A stretch of 64,000 bases of DNA from Cellulomonas sp. KRMCY2 (GTDB lineage: Bacteria; Actinomycetota; Actinomycetes; Actinomycetales; Cellulomonadaceae): NCBI RefSeq assembly GCF_000526515.1, contig NZ_JAGF01000001.1, positions 3,348,001-3,412,000 on the forward strand, given 5' to 3'. Positions within the stretch are counted from its first letter, which is position 1; each line of letters starts with the position of its first letter. The notes beneath the pieces are model-generated. The model did not search any database. It worked only from the letters and a program-made list of their open reading frames with translations, and was not told where the DNA came from. Shown here piece by piece: positions 54,717 through 63,176 of the stretch. The position numbers were made by a program, and so were the translations under genes.

Positions 54717-54752
54717 GGCTCGCAGTCTACGTTCGGTGGCCCCCGAAACCCG

Positions 54753-56120
54753 TCAGGAGAAGCGCGACATCAGGGTCTGGACGCTGGCGACGTAGCGCCG
54801 GGTGTCGGCGTACATGCCGTACTTCGCCACGCCGGCCTGGCCCTGGTAGTAGCCGGCGATCGCCGTCGGCAGGTCGGGGCTGGTCGCGACGAGCCGGCCG
54901 AGGATGGCCACGCCCGCGGTCACGTTGTCCCGCGGGTCGAGCAGGTTGAGGTCGCGACCGATGAGCTCGCCCGCCCACTGCCCGGACGTCGGGATGACCT
55001 GCATCGTGCCGATCGCGTTGGCGGGCGAGACCGCCGTGTGGTTGAAGCCGGACTCCTGGTAGGCGATGGCCTGCGCCAGCGCCGGGTCGACCCCCATGTC
55101 CCGGGCGGTCGTCGCCACGAGGGCCTGCATGTCCGTCCGGCTCGGCACGCCGATGGCCAGCAGGGTTGCCTTGTTCTCGTTGGCCGAGGCGACGGTCGCG
55201 GCGGGGTAGCTGCGGCCGGCGAACGTGCTGCCGACCAGCGAGGCTGTCGGCGCTGCGTTGCCGGGCACCGTCAGCACCTGGCCGATCCGGATCATCCCGT
55301 TCGCGTCGAGGTTGTTCGCGGCGATGATGGCGGCGTTGGCGGTCCCGTACCGGGTCGCGAGTGCGGAGACCGTCTCACCGCGCGCGACGGTGTGGGCGAC
55401 GGTCGAGACGGCCGGTGCGGCGACCGGGGCCGCGGTCGGCGCCGCTGCCGCTCCGGGCACTGTCAGGACCTGCCCGATCCGGATCATGGCTCTGGCGTCG
55501 AGCCCGTTGGCCGCGATGATCGCCGCGGTGGTGGTGCCGTAGCGGGTCGCCAGCCCCGAGACCGTCTCGCCGCGTGTCACGGTGTGGCCGGCTGTCGCGG
55601 CGCTCGTTGCGGCCGGTGCGGCCGGGGTCGCGGTCGCTCCGGGCACTGTCAGGACCTGCCCGATCCGGATCATGGCTCTGGCGTCGAGCCCGTTGGCCGC
55701 GATGATCGCCGCGGTGGTGGTGCCGTAGCGGGTCGCCAGCCCCGAGACCGTCTCACCGCGTGCCACCGTGTGCGACGTGGCCGCCGGCGCGGCTGCCGGC
55801 GCCGCCGGGGTGGCGACCGGTTCGGCGGTGGTCTCGGTCGGGATCGCGATCCGCTGTCCGGCGGTGATCGTGGCCCGCGCGTCGAGCCCGTTCGCGGCGA
55901 CGATCGCGGCGACGCTCGTCGAGCTGCGCAGCGCGATGTGGCTGACGGTGTCCCCTGGCTCGACCGTGTAGTCCTGGACGTCCTGCGCCTGGGCGGCGCT
56001 CGCGCCGGAGGCGACGCCCGCCATGGCGAGCACGAGCCCGACGCCGGTACCACCCACGACGCGACGGCGGCTGGTGCACGGGGGAGCGGGCAGGGCAACG
56101 ACGTGGGTCATGAGGTCCAT
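54753..56120 (-). CDS. Secreted LysM lytic transglycosylase
   Basis: Start at 56120 or 56111; about 455 residues. Signal peptide around VVGGTGVGLVLAMAGVASGA ending near ASAAQA. Four LysM domains follow (about 50-95, 105-150, 165-210 and 230-275), each opening with a HTVxRGETVS-type motif, so cell-wall binding is clear. The C-terminal SLT domain (about 320-455) has the catalytic Glu in IAYQESGFNHTAVSPANAIG and GTMQVIPTSGQW. It cleaves peptidoglycan. Next to a PASTA kinase, it may be part of growth or division control. LysM 2 and 3 are identical over 119 bp of DNA. Confidence 0.92.
   Translation of the reverse strand: MDLMTHVVALPAPPCTSRRRVVGGTGVGLVLAMAGVASGASAAQAQDVQDYTVEPGDTVSHIALRSSTSVAAIVAANGLDARATITAGQRIAIPTETTAEPVATPAAPAAAPAATSHTVARGETVSGLATRYGTTTAAIIAANGLDARAMIRIGQVLTVPGATATPAAPAATSAATAGHTVTRGETVSGLATRYGTTTAAIIAANGLDARAMIRIGQVLTVPGAAAAPTAAPVAAPAVSTVAHTVARGETVSALATRYGTANAAIIAANNLDANGMIRIGQVLTVPGNAAPTASLVGSTFAGRSYPAATVASANENKATLLAIGVPSRTDMQALVATTARDMGVDPALAQAIAYQESGFNHTAVSPANAIGTMQVIPTSGQWAGELIGRDLNLLDPRDNVTAGVAILGRLVATSPDLPTAIAGYYQGQAGVAKYGMYADTRRYVASVQTLMSRFS
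55450..55754. repeat. Perfect 119-bp direct repeat in LysM 2 and 3
   Basis: 55450-55568 and 55636-55754 are identical, period 186 bp (62 codons). Recombination would add or remove one LysM domain in frame. Confidence 0.9.
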
Positions 56121-56142
56121 CCCAGGTGACAGTGCGCCTTCG

Positions 56143-56184
56143 TGGTGCACATGTGACGAGTGGTGCAGGTGTGACTGTTGTGAC
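56143..56184. promoter_or_regulatory. Repeated TGTGAC motifs upstream of the LysM gene
   Basis: TGGTGCACATGTGAC (56143-56157) and TGGTGCAGGTGTGAC (56161-56175) are 18 bp apart with 13 of 15 bases alike; a third TGTGAC follows at 56179. They lie between divergent genes, 23-64 bp before the LysM start, and could bind a regulator. Confidence 0.45.
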
Positions 56185-56263
56185 AGAAGTGCAACCTACC
56201 TGACACGCCGCGCGGGCGAAAGGTGTAGCGGGGCGCGACCGGGTGAAGCCCTACCCTGTTCCG

Positions 56264-56659
56264 GTGACCGAACTCGACATCCTTGTGGACGAATGGCTGC
56301 CCCTTCCCGACGTCGCCGAACGCCTCGGCACCGATGTGGGCCGGGTACGCCGCCTCCTGCAGGAGAACAAGCTCATCGGCGTCCGGCACGGTGAACGGAA
56401 GATCGTCAGTGTCCCCGCCCGCTTCCTGCTCGCCACGGCTGCCGGTGGGTGGGAGGTCGTCCCCTCGCTGCAGGGGACCCTGGTGCTCCTCGCCGACGCG
56501 GGCTACACGGACGAGGAGTCGATCCGCTGGCTCTTCACCGTCGACCCGTCGCTCGAGAGCCTGGGGACCGGACCCGGCCGGCCGACGACGCCGATCGCCG
56601 CCCTGGCGGCCGGGCACAAGACCGAGGTGCGACGGCGGGCGCAGGCCCTCGCCTTCTGA
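56264..56659 (+). CDS. Rv2175c-like winged-helix DNA-binding protein
   Basis: GTG at 56264 gives 131 residues (a GTG at 56243 is possible). N-terminal helix-turn-helix: LPLPDVAERLGTDVGRVRRL and a wing KLIGVRHGERKIVSVPARF; the rest is helical (GTLVLLADAGYTDEESIRWL), as in Rv2175c of M. tuberculosis, a DNA-binding protein phosphorylated by PknL. The gene diverges from the LysM gene and converges with the polyprenyl synthase gene (14 bp). Expected job: a kinase-controlled regulator in the cytoplasm. The N-terminal Thr of the Rv2175c phosphosite may correspond to the VTELD start. Confidence 0.85.
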   Translation: MTELDILVDEWLPLPDVAERLGTDVGRVRRLLQENKLIGVRHGERKIVSVPARFLLATAAGGWEVVPSLQGTLVLLADAGYTDEESIRWLFTVDPSLESLGTGPGRPTTPIAALAAGHKTEVRRRAQALAF

Positions 56660-56673
56660 GCTCGGACCCTGGG

Positions 56674-57789
56674 TCAGGCGTGCCGGTCGACGGCAGCCCG
56701 ACCCAGGTCGACGAGCATCGAGCGGCCGGGCTCGGCCAACGGCGCGTCGGCCAGGATCGTCAGGGCCGGCTCCGCGAGCGTGCCGATCAGCTCGTCGACG
56801 GCCCGGGCGGCTCCGCTGCGCAGCACCGCTGCGCGCAGGAGGTCCACCTCGGCATCGGTCAGGTCACGGTGCCCGAGCTTCTCCGTGATCAGCGCGCGGT
56901 CCTGCGGGGAGGCCGTCCCCAGCGCGCGCGCGATCAGCACCGTGCGCTTGCCCTCCCGCAGGTCGTCGCCCGCCGGCTTCCCGGTGGTCGACGGATCCCC
57001 GAACACCCCCAGCAGGTCGTCGCGGAGCTGGAAGGCCTCGCCGAGCGGCAGACCCACCATGCGGCAGCGGGCGAGGGCCTCGTCGTCGGCGCCGGCGAGA
57101 GCGGCGCCGAGGGTCAGCGGGTGCTCGACGCTGTAGCGCGCGCTCTTGGCGCGGATCACCGCGCGGGCTCGGCGCTCGTCACCGGTGGCGTCCTGGCCCC
57201 AGGGCAGGGCCTGGGCGAGCACGTCGAGGTACTGACCGACGGTGACCTCGGTCCGCATGCGGTCGAAGACCCCGCGGGCCGCGTCCCTGACGTCCGTGGC
57301 CACGTGCTCGACGGCGGCGGCGAACTGCCGCTCGCTCGCGATCAGGGCCAGGTCGCCGAGCAGGATCGCCGCTGCGTCGCCGAAGCGTTGCGAGGGGCCG
57401 GTCCAGCCCTCGGCCACGTGCAGGTCGGCGAACCTGCGGTGCGCGGCCGGCAGACCGCGACGGGTGTCCGAGTCGTCCATGACGTCGTCGTGGAAGAGCG
57501 CTGCGGCCTGGAAGAGCTCGAGGGCGGCGCCGACGGCCAGCACCTGGGACCGTTGTGCGTGCGGGCCGTCGGCGGCCCCGCCGTGCGCACGCCAGGACCA
57601 GTAGCAGAAGGCGGCCCGGAGTCGCTTGCCGCCGCCCAGCATGTCGCGCACGGCCTCGACGAGCGGTGCGCTGTCGGGCCCGATGCCGGTCAGCTCGCCG
57701 GCGAGCACCGTCACGTGACCGGCCAGGGCGGCGTCGACGCCCGTCCGGACCTGTTCGACGTCGACCAGGGCAGCGGCAGAGGACGTCAC
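56674..57789 (-). CDS. Polyprenyl diphosphate synthase
   Basis: GTG at 57789 gives 371 residues. First Asp-rich motif in ALFHDDVMDDSDTRRG and second in FQLRDDLLGVFGDPSTTGK; GGGKRLRAAFCYW precedes them. Elongates allylic diphosphates with isopentenyl diphosphate; chain length is uncertain, but M. tuberculosis IdsA2 (Rv2173) in this place is a C15-C20 type. Feeds menaquinone or other isoprenoids. Upstream of it on the same strand, 22 bp away, lies a lipoprotein gene. Confidence 0.93.
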   Translation of the reverse strand: MTSSAAALVDVEQVRTGVDAALAGHVTVLAGELTGIGPDSAPLVEAVRDMLGGGKRLRAAFCYWSWRAHGGAADGPHAQRSQVLAVGAALELFQAAALFHDDVMDDSDTRRGLPAAHRRFADLHVAEGWTGPSQRFGDAAAILLGDLALIASERQFAAAVEHVATDVRDAARGVFDRMRTEVTVGQYLDVLAQALPWGQDATGDERRARAVIRAKSARYSVEHPLTLGAALAGADDEALARCRMVGLPLGEAFQLRDDLLGVFGDPSTTGKPAGDDLREGKRTVLIARALGTASPQDRALITEKLGHRDLTDAEVDLLRAAVLRSGAARAVDELIGTLAEPALTILADAPLAEPGRSMLVDLGRAAVDRHA

Positions 57790-57811
57790 GCGCACCACCC
57801 TAGGGCGGGTC

Positions 57812-58408
57812 TCAGGTCTGGGTGTGGACGCGGCCGCCGATCGTGACGGTGCGCGCACCGTCGACGTCCAGCACGCCGATCGAGATCAGCTCGTCACCAC
57901 CGGACCGCGTGAAGGTCGCCTCGACGGCCAGGTCGGTCATGGCGTCGACGGCCGGTACCTCGGTGAACCCGGCGACCGTGAGAGCGTCGCGGTACAGGGC
58001 CAGCAGGTCCTCGGCGGACATGACGGTCCGCAGGTTCAGCGAGACCTCCTGGACGTCCGCGTCGCCGACCGGGACCGCGGAGGTGACCAGGATGACGGCG
58101 TCGGCGGGTACCGGGAGCAGGTCGACCGGGAAGCCGGTGACCAGCTCGCCGACCTCGGAGTGGGCGTCCGGGGTCGAGGTGACCAACGGCTCCTGGGGGA
58201 CGGACTCGGCCTTCGGTGCGGCGACCGCGGGCGGCGTCGTGCGGGCGGCGGGCACCGGTGCCTGGTCGGCCGCCGGGACGGTGCCTGCGCAGCCGGCCGA
58301 CGCGAGGACCAGGGTGGCTCCGATCACTGCGGAGATCGCGGCGGAGACGGCACGCTTGCGGCCCGGACGCGACCCGCACCCGGACCTGGAGCACGCCGCC
58401 ATGGCCAT
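57812..58408 (-). CDS. Putative lipoprotein
   Basis: A 198-residue protein with a basic N-terminus (PGRKRAVSAAISAVIG), a hydrophobic core and lipobox LASAGC around residue 40, so the mature part is probably lipid-anchored outside. A Pro/Ala-rich spacer is followed by a compact domain with TGFPVDLLPVPADAVILVTS and LLALYRDALTVAGFTEVPA, resembling small cell-envelope domains. No catalytic residues. Diverges from the DUF4192 gene. Function unknown. Confidence 0.8.
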   Translation of the reverse strand: MAMAACSRSGCGSRPGRKRAVSAAISAVIGATLVLASAGCAGTVPAADQAPVPAARTTPPAVAAPKAESVPQEPLVTSTPDAHSEVGELVTGFPVDLLPVPADAVILVTSAVPVGDADVQEVSLNLRTVMSAEDLLALYRDALTVAGFTEVPAVDAMTDLAVEATFTRSGGDELISIGVLDVDGARTVTIGGRVHTQT

Positions 58409-58521
58409 GGGTCAAGGTTATCCCCGGTAACACCTGTCCACAGGCCTCGCCCCCCGGGTGAAATCCACAGGCAGACCGACCGTCGCAGCGCCGTCACCGG
58501 GCTGTGCGATCCGATGTCGTC

Positions 58522-59778
58522 ATGCAGCCCACGACGATCCGTACCGGAGAGCCCCGCGAGCTCCTGGCCCTCATCCCGTTCCAGCTCGGCTTCGAGCCCC
58601 GTGAGAGCGCCGTGGTCGTGAGCCTGCGATCGCCCCGCTCCAGGGTCGGGCTGGTCGCCCGGGTCGACCTGGCCGACCTCGCTGATCCGGACCGCGGCCC
58701 GCAGGTCGCCCGGTCGCTCGTCTCCCACCTCGTGGCCGACGGAGCGCGACGGGCTGTCCTGGTGCTCTACACGGCCGCGGACCTGCAGGACGGTCCGGGA
58801 ACGGGCCAGGGGCGGACGGCGGGCGGCGACCCGGGTGCCGACGGCGGTGCCGGGAGCGCTCAGGCCGTCGGTGCCGACGGCGGGCGGGCGCGCCTGCACC
58901 TCGCCGCGGCAGCCGAGTACTTCCTGGGTGAGGTGACCGTCTGGGTCGTGGGTCCCGGCGGGTACTTCGGCCTCGACTGCCAGGACCGTCGCTGCTGCCC
59001 ACCGGGTGGCCGGCCCCTGAGCGATCTTCAGGCCACCGAGGTGGGTGCGCGGATGGTCCTGACCGGCGCGACGGTCGCCGGCTCCCGGGCCGACCTCGGG
59101 GCGATCGCGCCGGCATCGTCGGCCGCGCGCCGGTCGGCCCGTCGGGCGGCGGCCCGGTGGACCGCGCGCGGGTGCGGCATCGACGACGGCGCTGACAGCG
59201 CCGACCTGTACCGGTGGCGCCGCGACGGCCTGGCCCTGTGGCGCTCCGAGCTCGGCCGGGCCGGATCGGACCTCGGCCCTGCACCGCACGACCAGGATGC
59301 GGTCGGCGTCGGCGCTGCACGCGGCCCGCGCATGTGGCAGCCCCCCGGCCCGGCGGTGCTGGGCAGGCTCCAGGCCGCGCTGGTCGACATCCTGGTCCGG
59401 GACGCGGTGATGCTCGGCTTCGTCGAGGGGTCCGACCGGGTCGCGGACCGGCTGATCGCCGGTGACGGCGGGCAGGACGTCGGGCGGGCGCTGGCAGCGA
59501 TCATCGATCCGGTGGCGGGCAGGCCGCCGTCGCCGGGTCGGAGCGCGGCCGCCCGGGCGGTCCTGGAGCAGGTCGTGGCGCACAGCCCGCGACGGGCCCA
59601 GGCTCCTGCGGCCACCCTGCTGGCGGTGCTGGCGTGGTGGGAGGGCGACGGTGCGCGAGCCGGTGTCCTGGTCGGTCGTGCCCTCGAGGCCGAGCCGGGG
59701 TACCGCCTGGCGGCGCTCCTCGACGAGGCCCTCGCGGTCGGCATGTCGCCCGGGTGGCTGCGTGCCGGGGTCGCCTGA
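58522..59778 (+). CDS. DUF4192 family protein
   Basis: ATG at 58522 gives 418 residues. N-terminal family pattern: IRTGEPRELLALIPFQLGF then PRESAVVVSLRSPRSRVGLVA; later RRAVLVLYTAADL and a long helical C-terminal half with HSPRRAQAPAATLLAVLAWW and EPGYRLAALLDEAL. No membrane segment. Common in actinobacteria; function unknown, sometimes found near sigA, as here. An 18-bp repeat array follows the stop. Confidence 0.87.
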   Translation: MQPTTIRTGEPRELLALIPFQLGFEPRESAVVVSLRSPRSRVGLVARVDLADLADPDRGPQVARSLVSHLVADGARRAVLVLYTAADLQDGPGTGQGRTAGGDPGADGGAGSAQAVGADGGRARLHLAAAAEYFLGEVTVWVVGPGGYFGLDCQDRRCCPPGGRPLSDLQATEVGARMVLTGATVAGSRADLGAIAPASSAARRSARRAAARWTARGCGIDDGADSADLYRWRRDGLALWRSELGRAGSDLGPAPHDQDAVGVGAARGPRMWQPPGPAVLGRLQAALVDILVRDAVMLGFVEGSDRVADRLIAGDGGQDVGRALAAIIDPVAGRPPSPGRSAAARAVLEQVVAHSPRRAQAPAATLLAVLAWWEGDGARAGVLVGRALEAEPGYRLAALLDEALAVGMSPGWLRAGVA

Positions 59779-59800
59779 CGAGCGGATGCGGGTCTGGGCG

Positions 59801-59890
59801 GCCCGCGGAACGGGTGGGGCCCGCAGCACGGGTGTGGCGTGCAGCACGGGTGTGGCCCGCGGAACGGGGGTGGCCCGCAGCACGGGTGTG
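59801..59890. repeat. Five tandem 18-bp units after the DUF4192 gene
   Basis: Units of the type GCCCGCAGCACGGGTGTG at 59801, 59819, 59837, 59855 and 59873, alternating AGCACG and GGAACG variants. No gene. Each unit can fold weakly (CCCG with CGGG). Confidence 0.85.
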
Positions 59891-59952
59891 GGTGGGCCGC
59901 GGATCGGGTAGCGTCGAGCCGAGTCCTGCGTCGCACTGCCAAGGGAGGCCCG

Positions 59953-60351
59953 ATGAGCGTGGTTGTCGGCTACGTCGCGACCCCTGAGGGCGAGGCAGCG
60001 CTCGAGGCCGCCACCGTCGAGGCTCGTCGCCGGGGTGTCCGCCTCGTCGTGATCCTGAGCGAACGAGGGCACCGGTTCGGCACGGACTCCGGCGAGATCG
60101 GCGCGCAGGCCGACGAGGTCAGTCGACGGCTCGACGAGTCCGGCCTGAGCTTCCAGGTCCGCCAGACGATGCGCGGGCGCGACGTCGCCGAGGACATCAT
60201 CAGCGCCGCGCTGAACGAGGCCGGCGAACTCATCGTGATCGGGCTGCGCCGCCGCAGCCCGGTCGGCAAGCTGATCCTCGGCTCCAACGCGCAGCGGATC
60301 CTGCTCGACGCACCGTGCCCCGTCCTGGCGGTCAAACCTCCGTCCACCTGA
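59953..60351 (+). CDS. Universal stress protein
   Basis: A 132-residue UspA-type protein (GGGAGG ribosome binding site 8 nt before the ATG). Single domain with VVVGYVATPEGEAALEAA at the N-terminus and the nucleotide-binding tail GLRRRSPVGKLILGSNAQRI then LDAPCPVLAVKP. Probably binds ATP and acts under stress or slow growth. Lies between the DUF4192 gene and the sigma factor on the same strand; TAGCGT (59909) is a possible -10. Confidence 0.9.
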   Translation: MSVVVGYVATPEGEAALEAATVEARRRGVRLVVILSERGHRFGTDSGEIGAQADEVSRRLDESGLSFQVRQTMRGRDVAEDIISAALNEAGELIVIGLRRRSPVGKLILGSNAQRILLDAPCPVLAVKPPST

Positions 60352-60465
60352 GTCGGCGGTTCGCGCACCCTCGGGTCGCACCCTCCGGTCGTCCCGATCT
60401 TCGGTCGTGGCGATCCCACAGCCCCCAGACGGCCTACCGAGGCAGCGTGGGGAACCCTCGACCGT

Positions 60466-60471
60466 TACAAT
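60466..60471 (+). promoter_or_regulatory. Candidate -10 box of sigA
   Basis: TACAAT, preceded by GT, lies 55 bp before the sigA start; no convincing -35 element is seen at the right distance. Confidence 0.4.
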
Positions 60472-60525
60472 GTGTGTCTACCCCCGGACCTTCTCTCCGA
60501 GCCTGGCGCTGCCGAAAGGTTCTCT

Positions 60526-62130
60526 GTGTCATCCCTTGCCTCACGTCCCACCCTTCCGCGCGAGTTCGAGCACGCTGCCCTGCAGGAGCTCGTCCGCATC
60601 GGGCGCACCCACGGATCCGTCGAGAGCGACGCCGTGCGCCTCGCCTGCGAGTCCGCCGACGTCGCCCCCGGCAGGCTCCGTACCGTCCTGCGAGCCCTCG
60701 GTGAGGTGGGCGTGACTGTGAACGCACCGGTGCCCCACACCGCCGTCGCCGCAACCACGCGCCGTGCCAGCACGGCCACCGCCCGCGCGCCGCAGGCCGA
60801 GACCGCCGACGCCTCGGCCGCTGCTCCGGCCAAGCGGAGCGCTCCGAAGGCTGCTGCCGCTGCCAAGGCCGCTGCTCCCAAGGCCGCTGCCGCGAAGACC
60901 GCTCCGACGTCCGCCGCCGCCAAGCCGGCTCGCGCCGCAGCTGCCAAGAAGGCGACGGCCGCCGCGCCCGCGACGGACGACGTCGACGAGGTCGAGGACA
61001 TCGAGCCCGTCGAGCCGGCCGAGGGCGAGATCGTCGTCGAGGAGATCGTCGTCGAGGACATCGTGGTGGCCGACGACGCCGAGGACACCGACGCCGAGAC
61101 CGACGCCGAGAAGGCCAAGCCCGCCGCAGCCGTGGTGGAGGAGGAGACCGAGGACGCCGGTTTCACGTACTCCGACGCCGACGACGACGATGCGCCCGCG
61201 CAGCAGGTCGTCACTGCCGGCGCGACCGCCGACCCGGTCAAGGACTACCTCAAGCAGATCGGCAAGGTCGCGCTGCTGAACGCCGAGCAGGAGGTCGACC
61301 TCGCGAAGCGGATCGAGGCCGGCCTGTTCGCCGACGAGAAGCTTGCTGCCACCACCAAGATCGACCCCAAGGGGCGGCGTGAGCTGGAGTGGATCGCGGC
61401 CGACGGCCGTCGGGCGAAGAACCACCTGCTCGAGGCGAACCTGCGGCTGGTCGTCTCGCTGGCCAAGCGGTACACCGGCCGCGGGATGCTGTTCCTCGAC
61501 CTGATCCAGGAGGGCAACCTCGGCCTGATCCGGGCGGTCGAGAAGTTCGACTACACCAAGGGCTACAAGTTCTCGACGTATGCGACGTGGTGGATCCGTC
61601 AGGCGATCACCCGCGCGATGGCCGACCAGGCGCGCACCATCCGGATCCCGGTGCACATGGTCGAGGTCATCAACAAGCTGGCCCGCGTCCAGCGCCAGAT
61701 GCTCCAGGACCTCGGCCGTGAGCCGACCCCGGAGGAGCTGGCCAAGGAGCTGGACATGACCCCCGAGAAGGTGGTCGAGGTCCAGAAGTACGGCCGCGAG
61801 CCGATCTCGCTGCACACCCCGCTCGGCGAGGACGGCGACAGCGAGTTCGGCGACCTGATCGAGGACTCCGAGGCCGTCGTCCCCGCGGACGCCGTCAGCT
61901 TCACCCTCCTGCAGGAGCAGCTGCACCAGGTCCTCGACACGCTCTCCGAGCGTGAGGCCGGCGTGGTCTCGATGCGGTTCGGGCTGACCGACGGCCAGCC
62001 CAAGACCCTCGACGAGATCGGCAAGGTCTATGGGGTCACGCGTGAGCGGATCCGTCAGATCGAGTCCAAGACGATGTCGAAGCTGCGCCACCCGAGCCGT
62101 TCCCAGGTGCTGCGCGACTACCTGGACTGA
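60526..62130 (+). CDS. sigA: Primary sigma factor (RpoD/SigA/HrdB)
   Basis: GTG at 60526 with GAAAGG upstream gives 534 residues. The first 230 residues are a low-complexity extension rich in Ala, Lys and Pro, then acidic ([20 protein letters not shown]). Region 1.2 [16 protein letters not shown]; region 2 [17 protein letters not shown] to [17 protein letters not shown] (promoter melting); region 3 around [13 protein letters not shown]; region 4 [18 protein letters not shown]. Directs RNA polymerase to housekeeping promoters. Single gene. Confidence 0.97.
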   Translation: MSSLASRPTLPREFEHAALQELVRIGRTHGSVESDAVRLACESADVAPGRLRTVLRALGEVGVTVNAPVPHTAVAATTRRASTATARAPQAETADASAAAPAKRSAPKAAAAAKAAAPKAAAAKTAPTSAAAKPARAAAAKKATAAAPATDDVDEVEDIEPVEPAEGEIVVEEIVVEDIVVADDAEDTDAETDAEKAKPAAAVVEEETEDAGFTYSDADDDDAPAQQVVTAGATADPVKDYLKQIGKVALLNAEQEVDLAKRIEAGLFADEKLAATTKIDPKGRRELEWIAADGRRAKNHLLEANLRLVVSLAKRYTGRGMLFLDLIQEGNLGLIRAVEKFDYTKGYKFSTYATWWIRQAITRAMADQARTIRIPVHMVEVINKLARVQRQMLQDLGREPTPEELAKELDMTPEKVVEVQKYGREPISLHTPLGEDGDSEFGDLIEDSEAVVPADAVSFTLLQEQLHQVLDTLSEREAGVVSMRFGLTDGQPKTLDEIGKVYGVTRERIRQIESKTMSKLRHPSRSQVLRDYLD

Positions 62131-62564
62131 TGTTCCCGCTGCGCCAGCAAATCTTCGCGTCGGGTCGGCGGCCGGGGATGTCCCAGGGTCTCGCTCTAGC
62201 TCGTGAAGACTATGGCCGGTTCGCCTCGTGCCGGGTACAGCTAGGCGGTGTCAAGCACGACGTCCTCCGCCAAACCCGGCGCCGCCCCACTGCACCGACG
62301 TCGCTTGACAGGTCCCCGTGTCCGGCACCCGCCGCCGCGCTGTCAGGCGGGTACTGGGACTCGACATTGCTGCGGTTCAGCGGACGACGACGCCCCACCG
62401 CGCCGGTCGCGCACCTCCCTGCGGGGACGCGACACTTGCCCAAACGGGCGACGTCAGTGACGTCCGGCGGTCAGGTGTCTACCCCGGGTTGAGGAACCTC
62501 GATACTCTTCGAGCACCCCTGGCGATCAAGGGGTCGCGAGGATCACCGAAGCGGGGGCAGGACG
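62131..62564. other. 434-bp stretch without a supported gene
   Basis: Short open frames only, with random-looking Arg/Thr/Pro-rich translations. An imperfect inverted pair, TTGACAG near 62306 and CTGTCAG near 62339, is the only structure noticed. No clear sigA terminator or -35/-10 pair for the next gene. Confidence 0.5.
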
Positions 62565-63125
62565 ATGACACGTGAGTATCACGGCCGTGCGCGCATGGCC
62601 GCGGCAGCTATGGCCGCGGTTGTTGTGTGTGGTGCGCTGACGGCGGCCGCAACGCCCGAGGGGCCTCAGAATGACAAGCCGGTTCTGGTGGCAGAGACCG
62701 TCAACGCGGACGGCTCGACGACGTCAAAGTACAGCGATGGCTCCTCTTTCACGTTCGAGGCACCCTCGACCGGTCCGGCCGAGATCGGCCTGAACGCGGT
62801 GACCGCGTCTTCTGTGCAGTCGCGCGACTGGACGGCCACGTACTCGGTGTCCACAACCTCTCAGTACTTCCATCACGACGGTGGCCAGATCACGTTGGCG
62901 ATCGGTGCGTTCTCCGACTGTGGTGTGTCACGGACGGTGTACCTGCTGGTGGCCACCTCGTGGGGTGGCTACACCCAGACGGGCAAGAAGTCCGTCGCGT
63001 GCAGTGGCGGCACGATCACATGGGACCCTCCCGAGGGGAACAAGAAGTTCGAGATTCAGGATCCGAACACCGGCGACCAGTACTTCCCGCACGACGTCGC
63101 AGGCACCGTCTACTGGAACGACTGA
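62565..63125 (+). CDS. Small secreted protein of unknown function
   Basis: A 186-residue protein with a signal peptide (RMAAAAMAAVVVCGALTAAA, cleavage probably near residue 30). The mature part is hydrophilic, rich in Ser, Thr, Gly and aromatic residues, with only two Cys (SDCGVSRTV and KKSVACSGGT) that could form a disulfide. Beta-rich pattern, no catalytic motif, no anchor. Codon use is less GC-rich than the neighbours (for example TGTGGTGTG stretches), which suggests acquisition. A strong hairpin follows, so it is its own transcript. Confidence 0.75.
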   Translation: MTREYHGRARMAAAAMAAVVVCGALTAAATPEGPQNDKPVLVAETVNADGSTTSKYSDGSSFTFEAPSTGPAEIGLNAVTASSVQSRDWTATYSVSTTSQYFHHDGGQITLAIGAFSDCGVSRTVYLLVATSWGGYTQTGKKSVACSGGTITWDPPEGNKKFEIQDPNTGDQYFPHDVAGTVYWND

Positions 63126-63133
63126 TCACCTTG

Positions 63134-63171
63134 GGGGTTGGTGCGTGCTCTGCCGCACGCACCAACCCCCG
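63134..63171. terminator. Strong bidirectional hairpin
   Basis: Perfect 16-bp stem (63134-63149 with 63156-63171), loop TCTGCC, 8 bp past the secreted-protein stop and 5 bp before the end of the convergent membrane-protein gene. Confidence 0.85.
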
Positions 63172-63176
63172 GTTCA

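Noticed and set aside
52857-56129. 1090-codon open frame on the plus strand
   Set aside because: Antisense to the kinase and LysM genes; the repeats in it only mirror the LysM repeats.
56121-56263. c-di-AMP (ydaO-type) riboswitch before the LysM gene
   Set aside because: Actinobacterial wall hydrolases often have one, but the gap is too short and the conserved core is not visible.
59801-59890. CRISPR array
   Set aside because: Units are contiguous 18-mers without spacers, and no cas gene is near.
62130-62492. 120-codon open frame after sigA
   Set aside because: No homology-like pattern, Pro/Arg/Thr-rich; taken as non-coding.
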